Origin: Actinomycetes bacterium | GTDB taxonomy: Bacteria; Actinomycetota; Acidimicrobiia; Acidimicrobiales; JAKAOS01 | Assembly (NCBI GenBank): GCA_021795215.1 | Contig: JAJYPS010000010.1 | Coordinates: 1 to 43,649 of the forward strand | DNA length: 43,649 nt | Reading direction: 5' to 3' | Shown: positions 8,972 through 17,380 of the stretch, piece by piece | How the letters are laid out: every line of letters begins with the position of its first letter | Numbering within the stretch: the stretch's first letter is position 1 | Made by a program: the position numbers and the translations under genes | Notes under the pieces: generated by a model | The model's input: the letters and a program-made list of their open reading frames with translations, nothing else | The model's database searches: none | What the model was told of the DNA's origin: nothing

Positions 8972-10782
8972 CGGCCGTCGCCATCGAACAGCGATGCCAG
9001 GTCGGGAGGCATCTGGGGCAGGGGTCGCTCTGATACCGACAGCCCGCCCGACGCCGCCGGCTCTTCGCGCAAGACGTAGCTGATCCTGCCCAACTCGGGA
9101 TCGGAGCGCGAAAAGTCCTCTCTGGTGTGGCCCCCCCGGCTCTCGCGGCGGGCCAGTGCCGACGTGGCGATGCATCGGGAGACTGCCAGCAGCGAGCGAA
9201 GGTCCAACGCAAGGTGCCAGCCCGGGTTGAAGTGGCGGCTCCCCTCGACCGACATCGCCCTCGCCTCCGACTCCAGCTCGTCCAAGGTCTGCAGCGCCTC
9301 CTGCAGCTCGCTCCCGGTCCGGACGATGCCCACATGGGACTGCATCAGCTCCTGCAGTCGTCGGGTGAGCGAGTACGGGCTCGGACCCCCTTCGTTGGCG
9401 AACGGGCCCAGGCAGCGAGCCGTAGCCGACTCGATCGTACCGTGGTCCACGGCCGGTGCTCGTGGAAGGCCCAGGGCGTACTCCGCCGCGCCCGCTCCGG
9501 CTCGTCGACCGAACACCAGCAGGTCACCCAAGGAATTGCCTCCCAGCCGATTGGATCCGTGCAGGCCGGCGGCGACCTCCCCTGCGGCGAACAGCCCGGG
9601 GACGCTGGACTGGCCGTTCTCCGGATCGACCCTCACGCCACCCATGATGTAGTGGCACGTCGGCCCCACCTCCATCGGCTGGCGGGTGATGTCGACGTCG
9701 GCCAGCTCCTTGAACTGGTGGTACATCGAGGGGAGCCGCCTTCGTATGTAGTCCGGGTCCCGTCTCGAGGCGATGTCGAGCAGCACCCCTCCGTGCTCCG
9801 TGCCTCGGCCCGCTTTCACCTCCCTGTTTATGGCCCTGGCAACCTCGTCTCGGGGCAGGAGATCCGGTGTGCGGCGGTTCGCCCTCTTGTCCGCGTACCA
9901 GGCGTCGGCCTCCTCCTCCGTGGCCGCAGTCTCCGCGGCGTAGAAGTCGGGGATGTAGTCGAACATGAACCGCCGCCCCAGGCTGTTCCGCAATGTGCCG
10001 CCGTCTCCTCTGACACCTTCGGTGACCAGGATGCCCCGCACCGATGGCGGCCAGACCATGCCGGTCGGATGGAACTGGACGAACTCCATGTCCATCAGCT
10101 CCGCCCCTGCCCAGAGAGCCAGGCTGTGCCCGTCACCGGTGTACTCCCAGCTGGCCGACGTGATCCTGAACGCCTTGCCGATCCCTCCGGTGGCGAGCAC
10201 GATCGCCTTCGCCGAGATCGCGACGAAGGCACCGTCGTTCCGCCGGTAGGCGACGGCTCCGCCGATCCTGTCCCCGTCCTTCCACAGCTCGACCACGGTG
10301 CATTCCATCAGCACCTCCACATCTTGGTTCTGCACCAGCCTGTGCTGCAGAGTGCGGATCATCTCCAGGCCGGTCGCGTCGCCCACATGCGCCAGCCTCG
10401 CGTAGCGATGCCCCCCGAAGTCACGCTGGAGGATACGGCCGTCGGGCGTGCGGTCGAAGGCGGCTCCCCACTGCTCCAGCTCCAACACACGCTCGGGAGC
10501 CTCCATCGCATGGATCTGGGCCATGCGCCAGTTGCCGAGCATCTTGCCACCCCGCATCGTGTCCCGGAAGTGCGTCTGCCAACTGTCCTCCGCGTAGACG
10601 TTCCCCATGGCCGCGGCGATACCGCCTTCGGCCATCACAGTGTGCGCCTTGCCCAGCAGCGACTTGCAGACGATCCCCGTGCGGGCGCCCGTCGCCGCCG
10701 CTTCGATGGCCGCACGCAGTCCCGCTCCGCCTGCTCCGATCACCAGCACGTCGAAGCTGCGGTGCTCGATCCCCTCGTTCAT
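8968..10782 (-). CDS. sdhA: Succinate dehydrogenase flavoprotein subunit
   Basis: SdhA oxidises succinate to fumarate with covalently bound FAD. The 604-aa protein has the dinucleotide-binding GAGGAGLRAAIEA near residue 17. KAHTVMAEGG supplies the His expected to hold FAD (S-H-T is more usual; here A-H-T). RGGKMLGNW, the active-site FHPTGM region, GPTCHYIMGGV and the C-terminal RGGHTREDF with its catalytic Arg are also present. GGAGG lies 7 nt before ATG 10782. The separate-operon form with an Rv0249c-like anchor points to an Sdh1-type complex (inference). The stop overlaps the sdhB start by 4 bases. Confidence 0.94.
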   Translation of the reverse strand: MNEGIEHRSFDVLVIGAGGAGLRAAIEAAATGARTGIVCKSLLGKAHTVMAEGGIAAAMGNVYAEDSWQTHFRDTMRGGKMLGNWRMAQIHAMEAPERVLELEQWGAAFDRTPDGRILQRDFGGHRYARLAHVGDATGLEMIRTLQHRLVQNQDVEVLMECTVVELWKDGDRIGGAVAYRRNDGAFVAISAKAIVLATGGIGKAFRITSASWEYTGDGHSLALWAGAELMDMEFVQFHPTGMVWPPSVRGILVTEGVRGDGGTLRNSLGRRFMFDYIPDFYAAETAATEEEADAWYADKRANRRTPDLLPRDEVARAINREVKAGRGTEHGGVLLDIASRRDPDYIRRRLPSMYHQFKELADVDITRQPMEVGPTCHYIMGGVRVDPENGQSSVPGLFAAGEVAAGLHGSNRLGGNSLGDLLVFGRRAGAGAAEYALGLPRAPAVDHGTIESATARCLGPFANEGGPSPYSLTRRLQELMQSHVGIVRTGSELQEALQTLDELESEARAMSVEGSRHFNPGWHLALDLRSLLAVSRCIATSALARRESRGGHTREDFSRSDPELGRISYVLREEPAASGGLSVSERPLPQMPPDLASLFDGDGR

Positions 10783-10861
10783 TCGATGCCTCCGGCGACT
10801 CCCGAGCCGTGCGACCGCTGGAATACCCTGGTCCTCGGTCCCCTCCGATCGTCCGCCCGCC

Positions 10862-10914
10862 GGTCCGGGGAGGATCTCTGGTCCGGGGAGGATCTCCGGT
10901 CCGGGGAGGCGGCC
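10862..10914 (+). repeat. 18-bp tandem repeat in the sdhC-sdhA spacer
   Basis: The unit ggtccggggaggatctc(t/c) occurs at 10862-10879 and 10880-10897, with a partial third copy from 10898. It fills much of the 133-bp gap between the sdhC stop and the sdhA start. On the transcribed strand it reads as repeats of gatcctccccggacc. Confidence 0.92.
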
Positions 10915-10915
10915 A

Positions 10916-11734
10916 TCAGAACAGCCTCGGATCGTGTATGGCGCCGGACGCGACCAGCCGCACGTAGAAGTCGGTGAAAGCGACCCAGAACAGGCTGGCC
11001 CAGGCGAAGCGGTTGTGGTACTTGTTCAGGACGCTGAGCCGACGCCAGATCGCATGGCGCCACGGGTGCTGCGAGAACAGGTCCAGCCTGCCACCGCAGA
11101 GATGGCGGCAGGAGTGGCACGAAAGCGAGTAGAGCCACAGCAGCACAGCGTCGACGGTCAGCACCAGGGAGCCGAGCGCCACCCCGAAGCCGCCCGGGAA
11201 CCGGAATGCTTCGACCGCGTCGAAAGTCAGCACGACGTTGAAGATCAGGGCGAAGTACAGGAAGTAGCGGTGCAGGTTCTGTGCAAGCAGCGGGAACCGG
11301 GACTCGCCGCTGTAGCGCTTGGGAGCGTCGGGAACGGCGCAGGCCGGCGGAGCCCGGAAGAACGAACGGTAGTACGAGCGTCGGTAGTAATAGCAGGTGG
11401 TCCTGAAGCCCAGGGGGAACACGAGGACCAGCAGGGCCGGCGACAAGTGCCACCAGCTGCCCACCACGGGACCGAACTTGAAGGCGCAGTTGGACGATAT
11501 GCACGGTGAGTAGAAAGGGGAGAGGTAGTCCCTGCCGACGGTCGGACCTGCGTAGTAGTGGGTGTTCGTGAAGGCGGCCCAGGTGGAGTAGACGGCGAAC
11601 GCCAGGAGCGCCGCCCCCGTCGCCGCCGGTCTCACCCACCACCGGTCTCGCCTGAGGGTGTGGTCAACCGGACCTCCCCGCGAGCTGCCGATCGCTACCG
11701 GCGACGCGATTACCCCTTGCTGGTCAGCGTCCAT
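10916..11734 (-). CDS. sdhC: Succinate dehydrogenase membrane anchor, Rv0249c-like
   Basis: This 272-aa polytopic protein heads the sdh operon. About five membrane helices are visible: near residues 32-50, 84-102, 150-170, 180-200 and 240-262. Features shared with the mycobacterial Rv0249c-type anchor are the FYSPCISSNC segment, FRTTCYYYRRSYYRSFF and a Cys/His-rich CHSCRHLCGGR motif. The mycobacterial Sdh1 complex is reported to carry a membrane-embedded Rieske-type [2Fe-2S] centre, and this motif is a candidate ligand site (inference). The start is ATG 11734, preceded by GGGAGGGAG; a longer frame from 11761 is possible but less likely. It is divergent from the MoxR-like gene, 60 bp away. Confidence 0.82.
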   Translation of the reverse strand: MDADQQGVIASPVAIGSSRGGPVDHTLRRDRWWVRPAATGAALLAFAVYSTWAAFTNTHYYAGPTVGRDYLSPFYSPCISSNCAFKFGPVVGSWWHLSPALLVLVFPLGFRTTCYYYRRSYYRSFFRAPPACAVPDAPKRYSGESRFPLLAQNLHRYFLYFALIFNVVLTFDAVEAFRFPGGFGVALGSLVLTVDAVLLWLYSLSCHSCRHLCGGRLDLFSQHPWRHAIWRRLSVLNKYHNRFAWASLFWVAFTDFYVRLVASGAIHDPRLF

Positions 11735-11794
11735 CACGGCTCCCTCCCGAGCCCGGCGCAAGCGGGGCCTTCCGCGAATCGTAGGGTGGACGGA

Positions 11795-13198
11795 ATGCCG
11801 GACCTACCGACCACGATTGGAGCCCTCCGCTCGTCCGGGTGGCGGGAGCGGCCGGTGAGAGACGAGGTGCGGGACAACGTCGCGGTGCTGGTTGCAGCCG
11901 GAGCACCGCTGCTGGAGGGGCTGCACGGGTTCTCCGTTACGGTGGTTCCCCAGCTGACCAACGCTCTGCTGGCCGGTCACGACATCGTCCTACTGGGTGA
12001 GCGGGGACAGGCGAAGAGCCGGGTCGCCAGGAGCCTCGTGTCGTTGCTCGACGAGTGGATGCCCGTAGTGGCCGGGTCGGAGCTACGGGACAGTCCCTTC
12101 TGTCCGACGTCGTCTCGGGGCCGGGAGCTGGTGGCTCGGCACGGTGACGAGACTCCGATCGAATGGGTGCACCGCACGGAGCGGTACAGCGAGAAACTGG
12201 CCACGCCGGACACTTCCGTGGCGGATCTGATCGGAGACGTCGACCCGATCAGAGTGGCCGAGGGACGTTACCTGTCGGACGAGGCGACACTTCACTTCGG
12301 CATGCTGCCGAGAGCGAACCGCGGCATCTTCGTGGTCAACGAGCTGCCCGACTTGCCGGAGCGGATCCAGGTCGCCCTGCTGAACGTGCTGGAGGAGCGG
12401 GACCTCCAGATCCGCGGCCATACGTTTCGGCTTCCCCTCGACGTGCTGGTGGTTGCATCGGCAAACCCCGACGACTACACCAACCGAGGGCGCATCGTGA
12501 CCCCTCTGAAGGACCGGTTCGGTTCCCAGGTTCGGACCCACTACCCGCTCGACCTCCGAACGGAGCTCGACATAGTGTGCCAGGAGGCCCGTCCGTTGGG
12601 ACTGGACGGGCTGACGGTGTCGATGCCGGAGTTCATGGCGGCGATCGTCGTGACGGTCAGCAGGCTGGCCCGCTGCAGCCCCCTGGTCAGCCAGCGCTCG
12701 GGCGTGTCGGTCCGCCTGAGCATCGCCAATTACGAGGCGCTCGTGGCAAACGCAGCGCGTCGGGCGCTGATCCTGGGTGAGAAGGAAGTGGTACCGAGAC
12801 CGAGCGACCTGCACGCGCTGGTGCCGTCGACTGCGGGCAAGATCGAGCTGGAGATGTTGGAAGAGGCCGACGAAGCCGAAGTGGCGGCCAAGTTGGTGAG
12901 TGCGGCCACGGCGGAGGTCTTTCGCAGCCACTTTTCGGCCGGCTCCCTCGACAGTGTCGTCGCCGCATTCGACCGTGGCCTGAGGGTGGAGTCGGGGGAC
13001 AACGTGCGGTCGGACGCCTACGACGCAGCGCTGATCGCCGCGCCGGACCTTGCGGATGCTGCGGACCGGTTGGGGCAGAGAAAGTCGGCGGGGGAAACGG
13101 CCAGTGCGGTGGAGCTCGTCCTGGAGGGGCTCTACCTGGCGAAGGCGATCGGAAGGGAAGAGCGGGCCGGTGCGGCGTCCTACGGGGCGGCCGGCTGA
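11795..13198 (+). CDS. MoxR/magnesium-chelatase-like AAA+ ATPase
   Basis: This 467-aa cytosolic AAA+ protein has a Walker A GERGQAKS at residues 68-75. A Walker B-like GIFVVNELPDL has Asn where Asp is usual, and NPDDYTNRGRIVTPLKDRFG is the sensor-1 and arginine-finger region. It matches the actinobacterial MoxR/ChlI-like family that works with a VWA-domain partner as a chaperone or assembly machine, and that partner is encoded directly downstream (5-bp gap). The client is unknown. The family is reported with the NELPDL variant, so Asn is probably normal for it. ATG 11795 has a GGGTGGA ribosome binding site; the frame upstream overlaps sdhC antisense and is not coding. Confidence 0.87.
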   Translation: MPDLPTTIGALRSSGWRERPVRDEVRDNVAVLVAAGAPLLEGLHGFSVTVVPQLTNALLAGHDIVLLGERGQAKSRVARSLVSLLDEWMPVVAGSELRDSPFCPTSSRGRELVARHGDETPIEWVHRTERYSEKLATPDTSVADLIGDVDPIRVAEGRYLSDEATLHFGMLPRANRGIFVVNELPDLPERIQVALLNVLEERDLQIRGHTFRLPLDVLVVASANPDDYTNRGRIVTPLKDRFGSQVRTHYPLDLRTELDIVCQEARPLGLDGLTVSMPEFMAAIVVTVSRLARCSPLVSQRSGVSVRLSIANYEALVANAARRALILGEKEVVPRPSDLHALVPSTAGKIELEMLEEADEAEVAAKLVSAATAEVFRSHFSAGSLDSVVAAFDRGLRVESGDNVRSDAYDAALIAAPDLADAADRLGQRKSAGETASAVELVLEGLYLAKAIGREERAGAASYGAAG

Positions 13199-13203
13199 CG
13201 AGC

Positions 13204-15033
13204 GTGGTGTCGTGGTACTACTGCGCCAGTAGACGGTTCGGCGACCGCCCGCGGCTGGGTGCGGGCGACGTGCTCGAGGCTCTGGCGGACGACGTCCTGG
13301 CAGGCGCCGACCTGAGCTCGGCGATGAAGGGACTGATGCGCCGAGGCGTGCGGGAGGCGTCGCAGGGCCCGGTGGGCGGCTTGGACGGGATGCTGGAGAC
13401 GTTGGCGGAGCAGCGCCGCCGGATACTGGCCCGGTACAGCCTTCGGCAGCTGGTCGAGGAGTTGGAGGAGCTGCCAGCCGCCGAGCACATGCGGCGGTTC
13501 GGCTCCCGCCTGGCACAGCTGAGCTCCGTCCTGCTGGCGGAGTGGATGGCGGCGACCGACGCCACCGGCGGTGATCCGGCTGACATGGTGGCGTCGCTGG
13601 CGCGCTCCGCCGACCTTCTGGCGGCTGGCAAGGACGTGCGGCCAGGGTCGGACACGCCTGCTGTGGCGCGGGACTACGCCTCCGCCGACTACTCCGGGAC
13701 CCGGTCGTCGGGGGAGGCGTCCGTCGCTGGACGGCTCCCTGGGGAGGGCTCGGCCGAACGGATCGAGGAGCTCGCCCGGTCGATGGCAGCGGCCGAAGCC
13801 TTGCCCAACTCGTTGACCCCTGCCGCTCGCCGTGCGCTGCGGGAGGTGGCCGCTGGGAGCAGCTCGCGGCGTGGGCTGGAGGAGACCCTGGAACGGTTGC
13901 GACATGCTGCGCGCCGTTGCTTCCCGGGACTTCCCTGGGAGCGTCGCTACGTTTTCGGCGGAACGGAGCCGCTGAACTTGGGCAGCGCCGTGGGCGTCTT
14001 CTCCGAGCTTGCTCGTATCGATTCCCTGGAGAAGAGCCTCAGGGTGGTCACCGTCCCTTCCGACCTTGCCGGTGTGGACCTGGACGACGTACGGAGCATG
14101 CTGGGCCCAGAGGCCGCATCGGCCCTCCAGGCGCTGTCGACGGTCCAAGAGGTGCTGGTGCAGGGCGGCCTGGCGTCCGACGCCGGGAGCCGCCTGGTGC
14201 TCAGCCCTGCGGGTGCCAGAAGGCTGGGCGAACGGGCGCTCCTGCAGGTGCTCTCCACGCGGGGCAGGGACCGGATCGGGCGGCACGCCGGATCCTCGGC
14301 CGGACAGGGAAGGCCGGTCGAGTTTTTCAGCAGACCTTACGAGTTCGGTGACGTGCTCGATCTGGACCTGCACCGGACTATCGCCAACGCGGTGCGCAGG
14401 GTCGGCTCCGGTGTGCCGGTGAGGATCGCCCCGTCGGACTTCGAGGTGCATCCCCGACGGCCGACCTCGAGCTCGGCGACGGTACTGATGATCGACCTGT
14501 CCCTGTCCATGCCGGCCAGAGACAACTTCGTCGTGGCCAAGAAGGCGGCGCTCGCTCTGCAGACGTTGGTGTCGGCCCGCTTTCCCCGCGACTACCTGGG
14601 CCTGGTGGGTTTCTCGGAGCAGGCTCGGGAGCTTGCGCCCGGTGCTCTGGCGGCACTCACCTGGGACAACGCGTACGGTACGAACATCCAGCACGGCCTT
14701 CGACTCGCTCGACGGATGCTCGCCGGGCGCCCCGGGGTCAAGCAGGTGCTGATGATCACGGACGGCGAACCGACCGCGCACATAGGTCCGGCCGGGGGCG
14801 TGGTGTTCAACTATCCTGCGACGGCCGAGACGGTCGAAGCGACGTTCGCCGAAGCGAGGGCCGCCACTCGGGACGGCATCGTCATCAACAGCTTCATGCT
14901 GGACTCGACGGCCGACTTGGTGCATTTCGTGGATCGCCTGAGCCGGATCAACGGCGGGCGGGTCTTCGGTGGCCGCGCTTCGTCCCTCGCCTTCGAGCTG
15001 GTGGCCGACTTCACCAGGTCTCGGAGTAGATGA
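13204..15033 (+). CDS. VWA-domain protein, partner of the MoxR-like ATPase
   Basis: This 609-aa protein has a long helical N-terminal half rich in Arg/Glu/Leu. A C-terminal von Willebrand A domain carries the MIDAS metal site: DLSLS at residues 431-435, a conserved Thr in YGTNIQHGL, and TDGEPT near residue 519. MoxR-VWA pairs are known to load metals or remodel partner proteins; VWA domains bind clients through the metal. No signal peptide or membrane segment is seen, so it is likely cytosolic. It starts with GTG 13204, five bases after the ATPase stop, so coupled expression is likely. The target enzyme is not evident nearby. Confidence 0.85.
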   Translation: MVSWYYCASRRFGDRPRLGAGDVLEALADDVLAGADLSSAMKGLMRRGVREASQGPVGGLDGMLETLAEQRRRILARYSLRQLVEELEELPAAEHMRRFGSRLAQLSSVLLAEWMAATDATGGDPADMVASLARSADLLAAGKDVRPGSDTPAVARDYASADYSGTRSSGEASVAGRLPGEGSAERIEELARSMAAAEALPNSLTPAARRALREVAAGSSSRRGLEETLERLRHAARRCFPGLPWERRYVFGGTEPLNLGSAVGVFSELARIDSLEKSLRVVTVPSDLAGVDLDDVRSMLGPEAASALQALSTVQEVLVQGGLASDAGSRLVLSPAGARRLGERALLQVLSTRGRDRIGRHAGSSAGQGRPVEFFSRPYEFGDVLDLDLHRTIANAVRRVGSGVPVRIAPSDFEVHPRRPTSSSATVLMIDLSLSMPARDNFVVAKKAALALQTLVSARFPRDYLGLVGFSEQARELAPGALAALTWDNAYGTNIQHGLRLARRMLAGRPGVKQVLMITDGEPTAHIGPAGGVVFNYPATAETVEATFAEARAATRDGIVINSFMLDSTADLVHFVDRLSRINGGRVFGGRASSLAFELVADFTRSRSR

Positions 15034-15040
15034 CACTCCG

Positions 15041-15159
15041 TTAGCGATTTGCACGGCCACCGGATCGGGTCCATCGCAACCAGGCTGCCGTCCCTGTCCA
15101 TCTTTCTGCGACGGCTTTCTGCGACGGTCAGCGATTCGGGTAATTAGCCATTTGCACGG
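15041..15159 (+). promoter_or_regulatory. Repeat-rich upstream region of whiB with a 16-bp direct repeat
   Basis: TTAGC(g/c)ATTTGCACGG occurs at 15041-15056 and 15144-15159 with one mismatch and a 103-bp offset, about ten helical turns. Between and beyond the copies lie a 13-bp tandem pair (ctttctgcgacgg, 15102-15127) and a 9-bp pair (taccgcttg, 15164-15181). The 218-bp space before whiB probably holds its promoter, and the long repeat is a candidate operator. This is inference; no -10/-35 was confidently assigned. Confidence 0.45.
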
Positions 15160-15251
15160 TTCATACCGCTTGTACCGCTTGCGCCTAGCGCCAGGATGCG
15201 CAAAGATGCCACTGGTGTAACTACATGGATGGCACGAGAGGGGAGCGGCCC

Positions 15252-15539
15252 GTGCACCAGATCGAGGTCCTGCTGGGCGACTACCAGGAACGCAAGTGGC
15301 TGGCGAAGGCGAACTGCATGGGAGTGGAACCGGACCTGTTCTTCCCCCAGCGCGGCATGTCGACCCGTGAGGCGAAAGAGGTCTGCCGGGGATGCGTCGT
15401 GAGAGAGGAGTGCCTCGACTATGCCATCTCGAAGGGGGAGAAGTTCGGTATATGGGGCGGGATGTCGGAGCGGGAGCGGCGCCGGGTGCGGAGGGCGAGG
15501 GCTGCTGCCACGGCACTTCACCGCGCAAGTGCCTCCTGA
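15252..15539 (+). CDS. WhiB-family [4Fe-4S] transcriptional regulator
   Basis: WhiB proteins are small actinobacterial iron-sulfur regulators that bind the principal sigma factor. The four cluster cysteines are at residues 22, 45, 48 and 54 (ANC, VCRGC, EEC). They are followed by the GIWGGMSERERR turn and a basic tail, giving 95 aa. STREAKEVCRGC resembles the WhiB2/WhmD branch linked to cell division, but I do not assign a paralogue. I favour GTG 15252 because GAGAGGGGAG lies just upstream. ATG 15225 is in frame but lacks a ribosome binding site unless it is leaderless. It converges with the formiminotransferase homologue. Confidence 0.9.
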   Translation: MHQIEVLLGDYQERKWLAKANCMGVEPDLFFPQRGMSTREAKEVCRGCVVREECLDYAISKGEKFGIWGGMSERERRRVRRARAAATALHRASAS

Positions 15540-15603
15540 TCCGAGAGGCGGCGAGAGAACCGGGTTTCCGTAACTGACGTGGCCGGCAGGGTATTCCGGT
15601 CCG

Positions 15604-16422
15604 TCAAGCGGGCCAGCCATGTTGGCCCGAACGCTCGAGCCGCAGCTCGATGGTGCGTTCCTGCGCCACGTCGAGCTGCTGCCACCGCTCCGACGGAATG
15701 CGGCGCAGCACGGCTTCCGGTAGAAGGCCGACCAGCTCGGCCCTCGCAATCGGAGCGGCTGCCGCGACCAGGTCGTAGACCTCGGCAGGTCCGATGTCCA
15801 ACGGCTGCAGCAGATTGGTGGACACCTGGGGTCGGCCGGACAGATCCAGGCCCAGCGTCCTCAAGCTCGGGCGGCGTATGGCGGCTGCGATCCGGCGTGC
15901 CGTAGCCACGTCGGAGGAGTCCAGCCAAAGGTTGTAAGCGACCAGCGGAGGTCTTGCGCCGACGGCCACCGCACCCGCGGTCGGATGCGGTTCGGACGGC
16001 CCCTGGTCGGGCTTCAGAGTCGTGAAGGCGGATCTTCTGACTTCGGGCAACTGCCGTTCTGGTCCGTAGAGGAAGCATGGCAAGTCGAGCTCGGCGGACG
16101 CCCAAAGAGCGAAAGAGTCTCGGGCTGCCAATGCCTGCGCCAGGTCCGAACCGTCCAGCGGGACGAACGGCACCACGTCGACCACGCCGATACGCGGATG
16201 GGCACCGCAGTGGAGGTTGATGTCCAGCGTCGTCGTCGCGACTCGGGTCAGCGACCGGACCGCCATCTCGACTGTCGGACCGGCGAGCGTGAAGACGGTT
16301 CGGTTGTGGTCCCCGTCCGTGTGGACGTCCAGCAGAGCGGTGCCCGTGGCACCCGCCAGAGCGTCCACCACCTCTCCGTCAGCCGTGCTCACGTTGACGA
16401 CGCATTCCAGCGGCGGAACCAT
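15604..16422 (-). CDS. Glutamate formiminotransferase-like protein (stand-alone FTCD N-domain)
   Basis: This 272-aa protein corresponds to the formiminotransferase half of FTCD, which moves a formimino group from formiminoglutamate to tetrahydrofolate. Landmarks are the N-terminal PLECVVNVS, LDVHTDGDHNRTVFTLAG, the catalytic-His segment GAHPRIGVVDVVPFVPL, and a second subdomain from about residue 165. The cyclodeaminase domain is absent, as in other single-domain bacterial versions. No histidine-degradation gene is nearby. It could therefore serve folate metabolism more widely, and the role is inferred from family only. The second whiB lies upstream on the same strand with a 17-bp tandem repeat between them. 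Confidence 0.8.
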   Translation of the reverse strand: MVPPLECVVNVSTADGEVVDALAGATGTALLDVHTDGDHNRTVFTLAGPTVEMAVRSLTRVATTTLDINLHCGAHPRIGVVDVVPFVPLDGSDLAQALAARDSFALWASAELDLPCFLYGPERQLPEVRRSAFTTLKPDQGPSEPHPTAGAVAVGARPPLVAYNLWLDSSDVATARRIAAAIRRPSLRTLGLDLSGRPQVSTNLLQPLDIGPAEVYDLVAAAAPIARAELVGLLPEAVLRRIPSERWQQLDVAQERTIELRLERSGQHGWPA

Positions 16423-16509
16423 GGCTCGATAGTTCTACCAGGTGGACCAGGCAGCTTGGCCCTGCCCAGGGCGCCAGCACCTTCGGTTCCGAAGTGACGC
16501 GCTGTGCCG

Positions 16510-16577
16510 CTTCGGAACCGAGGCTGCTTCGGAACAGAGTCTGCTTCGGAACAGAGTCTGCTTCGGAAGAGCGCTAC
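16510..16577 (+). repeat. 17-bp tandem repeat array, four copies
   Basis: Copies start at 16510, 16527, 16544 and 16561. The two middle ones (cttcggaacagagtctg) are identical and the outer ones are degenerate. A related inverted repeat, cttcggttccgaag, lies at 16481-16494. The array sits between whiB and the formiminotransferase gene and overlaps the last bases of whiB. Confidence 0.9.
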
Positions 16578-16828
16578 TGTTCGACCGCCGTCCGCCCAGC
16601 CGCCTGCAAGCGCCTCCGTCGAGCGATGCGCCGCCGCTCGCGTTCCGAGGCGCCACCCCAGACGCCGTGATCTATCCGCTGCGAGACGGCATACTCGAGA
16701 CACTGTTCCCTGACGGAGCACTCGGCGCAGATCTTTCGGGCAACTTCGACTCCGACTCCGTCGCTCGGAAAGAACAGGGACGGCGGGAGGTCTCTGCACT
16801 TGCCTTGAGCCATCCAGTCCAACTCCAT
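16574..16828 (-). CDS. WhiB-family [4Fe-4S] transcriptional regulator, second copy
   Basis: This is an 84-aa WhiB protein with cluster cysteines at residues 11, 34, 37 and 43, an LFFPSDG segment, the GVWGGASERERRR turn and an Arg-rich tail for DNA or sigma contact. It differs clearly from the whiB at 15.3 kb, so the two are old paralogues rather than a recent duplication. ATG 16828 has an AGGA 5-6 nt upstream; a GTG at 16846 is in frame. The upstream 227-bp spacer carries a 16-bp tandem duplication and separates it from a divergent small gene. Regulation and targets cannot be read from the sequence. Confidence 0.9.
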   Translation of the reverse strand: MELDWMAQGKCRDLPPSLFFPSDGVGVEVARKICAECSVREQCLEYAVSQRIDHGVWGGASERERRRIARRRRLQAAGRTAVEQ

Positions 16829-17005
16829 TTGGGTCCTAACCTCCACTCACTGGGGGCTGTGCCGGCAGGCCCGGTTCTGGAGCAGCACGGCCAGTGCTGC
16901 ATGTTCCCCGGGTCGTGTCGCCACAACCATCTGTCCCGCACCGCCGCAGAACCCGCCCTGTACTGTCAACGCTGCCGTTGCACATACGGTAGAGAACGGG
17001 CCTGA

Positions 17006-17036
17006 GTGCTTGCTGTGAGCCGTGCTTGCTGTGAGC
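17006..17036 (+). repeat. 16-bp tandem duplication between divergent genes
   Basis: gtgcttgctgtgagc(c) occurs at 17006-17021 and 17022-17036. It lies in the spacer between the divergent whiB (minus) and the 93-aa gene (plus), upstream of the latter's GGAGGAGA ribosome binding site. It could affect either promoter. Confidence 0.85.
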
Positions 17037-17073
17037 AGGCGTTGTTGCCGGAGCCCGACGTGGAGGAGATCAG

Positions 17074-17355
17074 ATGTCACAACTTGCCGACGGGATGCGA
17101 AGCGACTTGGCCCCGAGGGGACAAGTGCGAGTGGTGTACCTCGGGCCGGTCGCTCCCCACTGGGAGGTACATGGAATCAGCGGGGACCGCGCCGCTATCG
17201 AGGAGTTCCGCCAGAGGGCTCTGGCGAGACTAGTCCTGCTTCCTCCGCACGATCCTCAGTTCCGCCGGAACCGGGAGCGGGTCGTCCGGGACGCCGAGCG
17301 GGAGCAGCTCATGTTGGAGTGGGATCTGGGGGTGCCGGAGAGCACCGGGTTCTGA
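17074..17355 (+). CDS. Small hypothetical protein
   Basis: This 93-aa soluble protein is not one I recognise. It has a short beta-rich N-terminal half (VRVVYLGPVAPHWEVHG) and then an amphipathic Arg/Glu-rich helix (FRRNRERVVRDAEREQLMLEWD). No Cys pairs, signal peptide or membrane segment is seen. The start is well supported: GGAGGAGA lies 6 nt before ATG 17074. It is divergent from whiB and is followed directly by a 20-bp tandem array. Coding status rests on the ribosome binding site and protein-like composition. Confidence 0.65.
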   Translation: MSQLADGMRSDLAPRGQVRVVYLGPVAPHWEVHGISGDRAAIEEFRQRALARLVLLPPHDPQFRRNRERVVRDAEREQLMLEWDLGVPESTGF

Positions 17356-17380
17356 CGGCGTCCGAGGTCGGCGGCCGACG

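Noticed and set aside
9127-10977. A 616-codon open frame antisense to sdhA
   Set aside because: It mirrors a strongly conserved gene and its product is His/Arg/Pro-rich without domains, typical of high-GC antisense frames.
10779-11642. An overlapping minus-strand frame in the sdhC region
   Set aside because: The sdhC frame has helices, a ribosome binding site and family motifs; the other frame has none.
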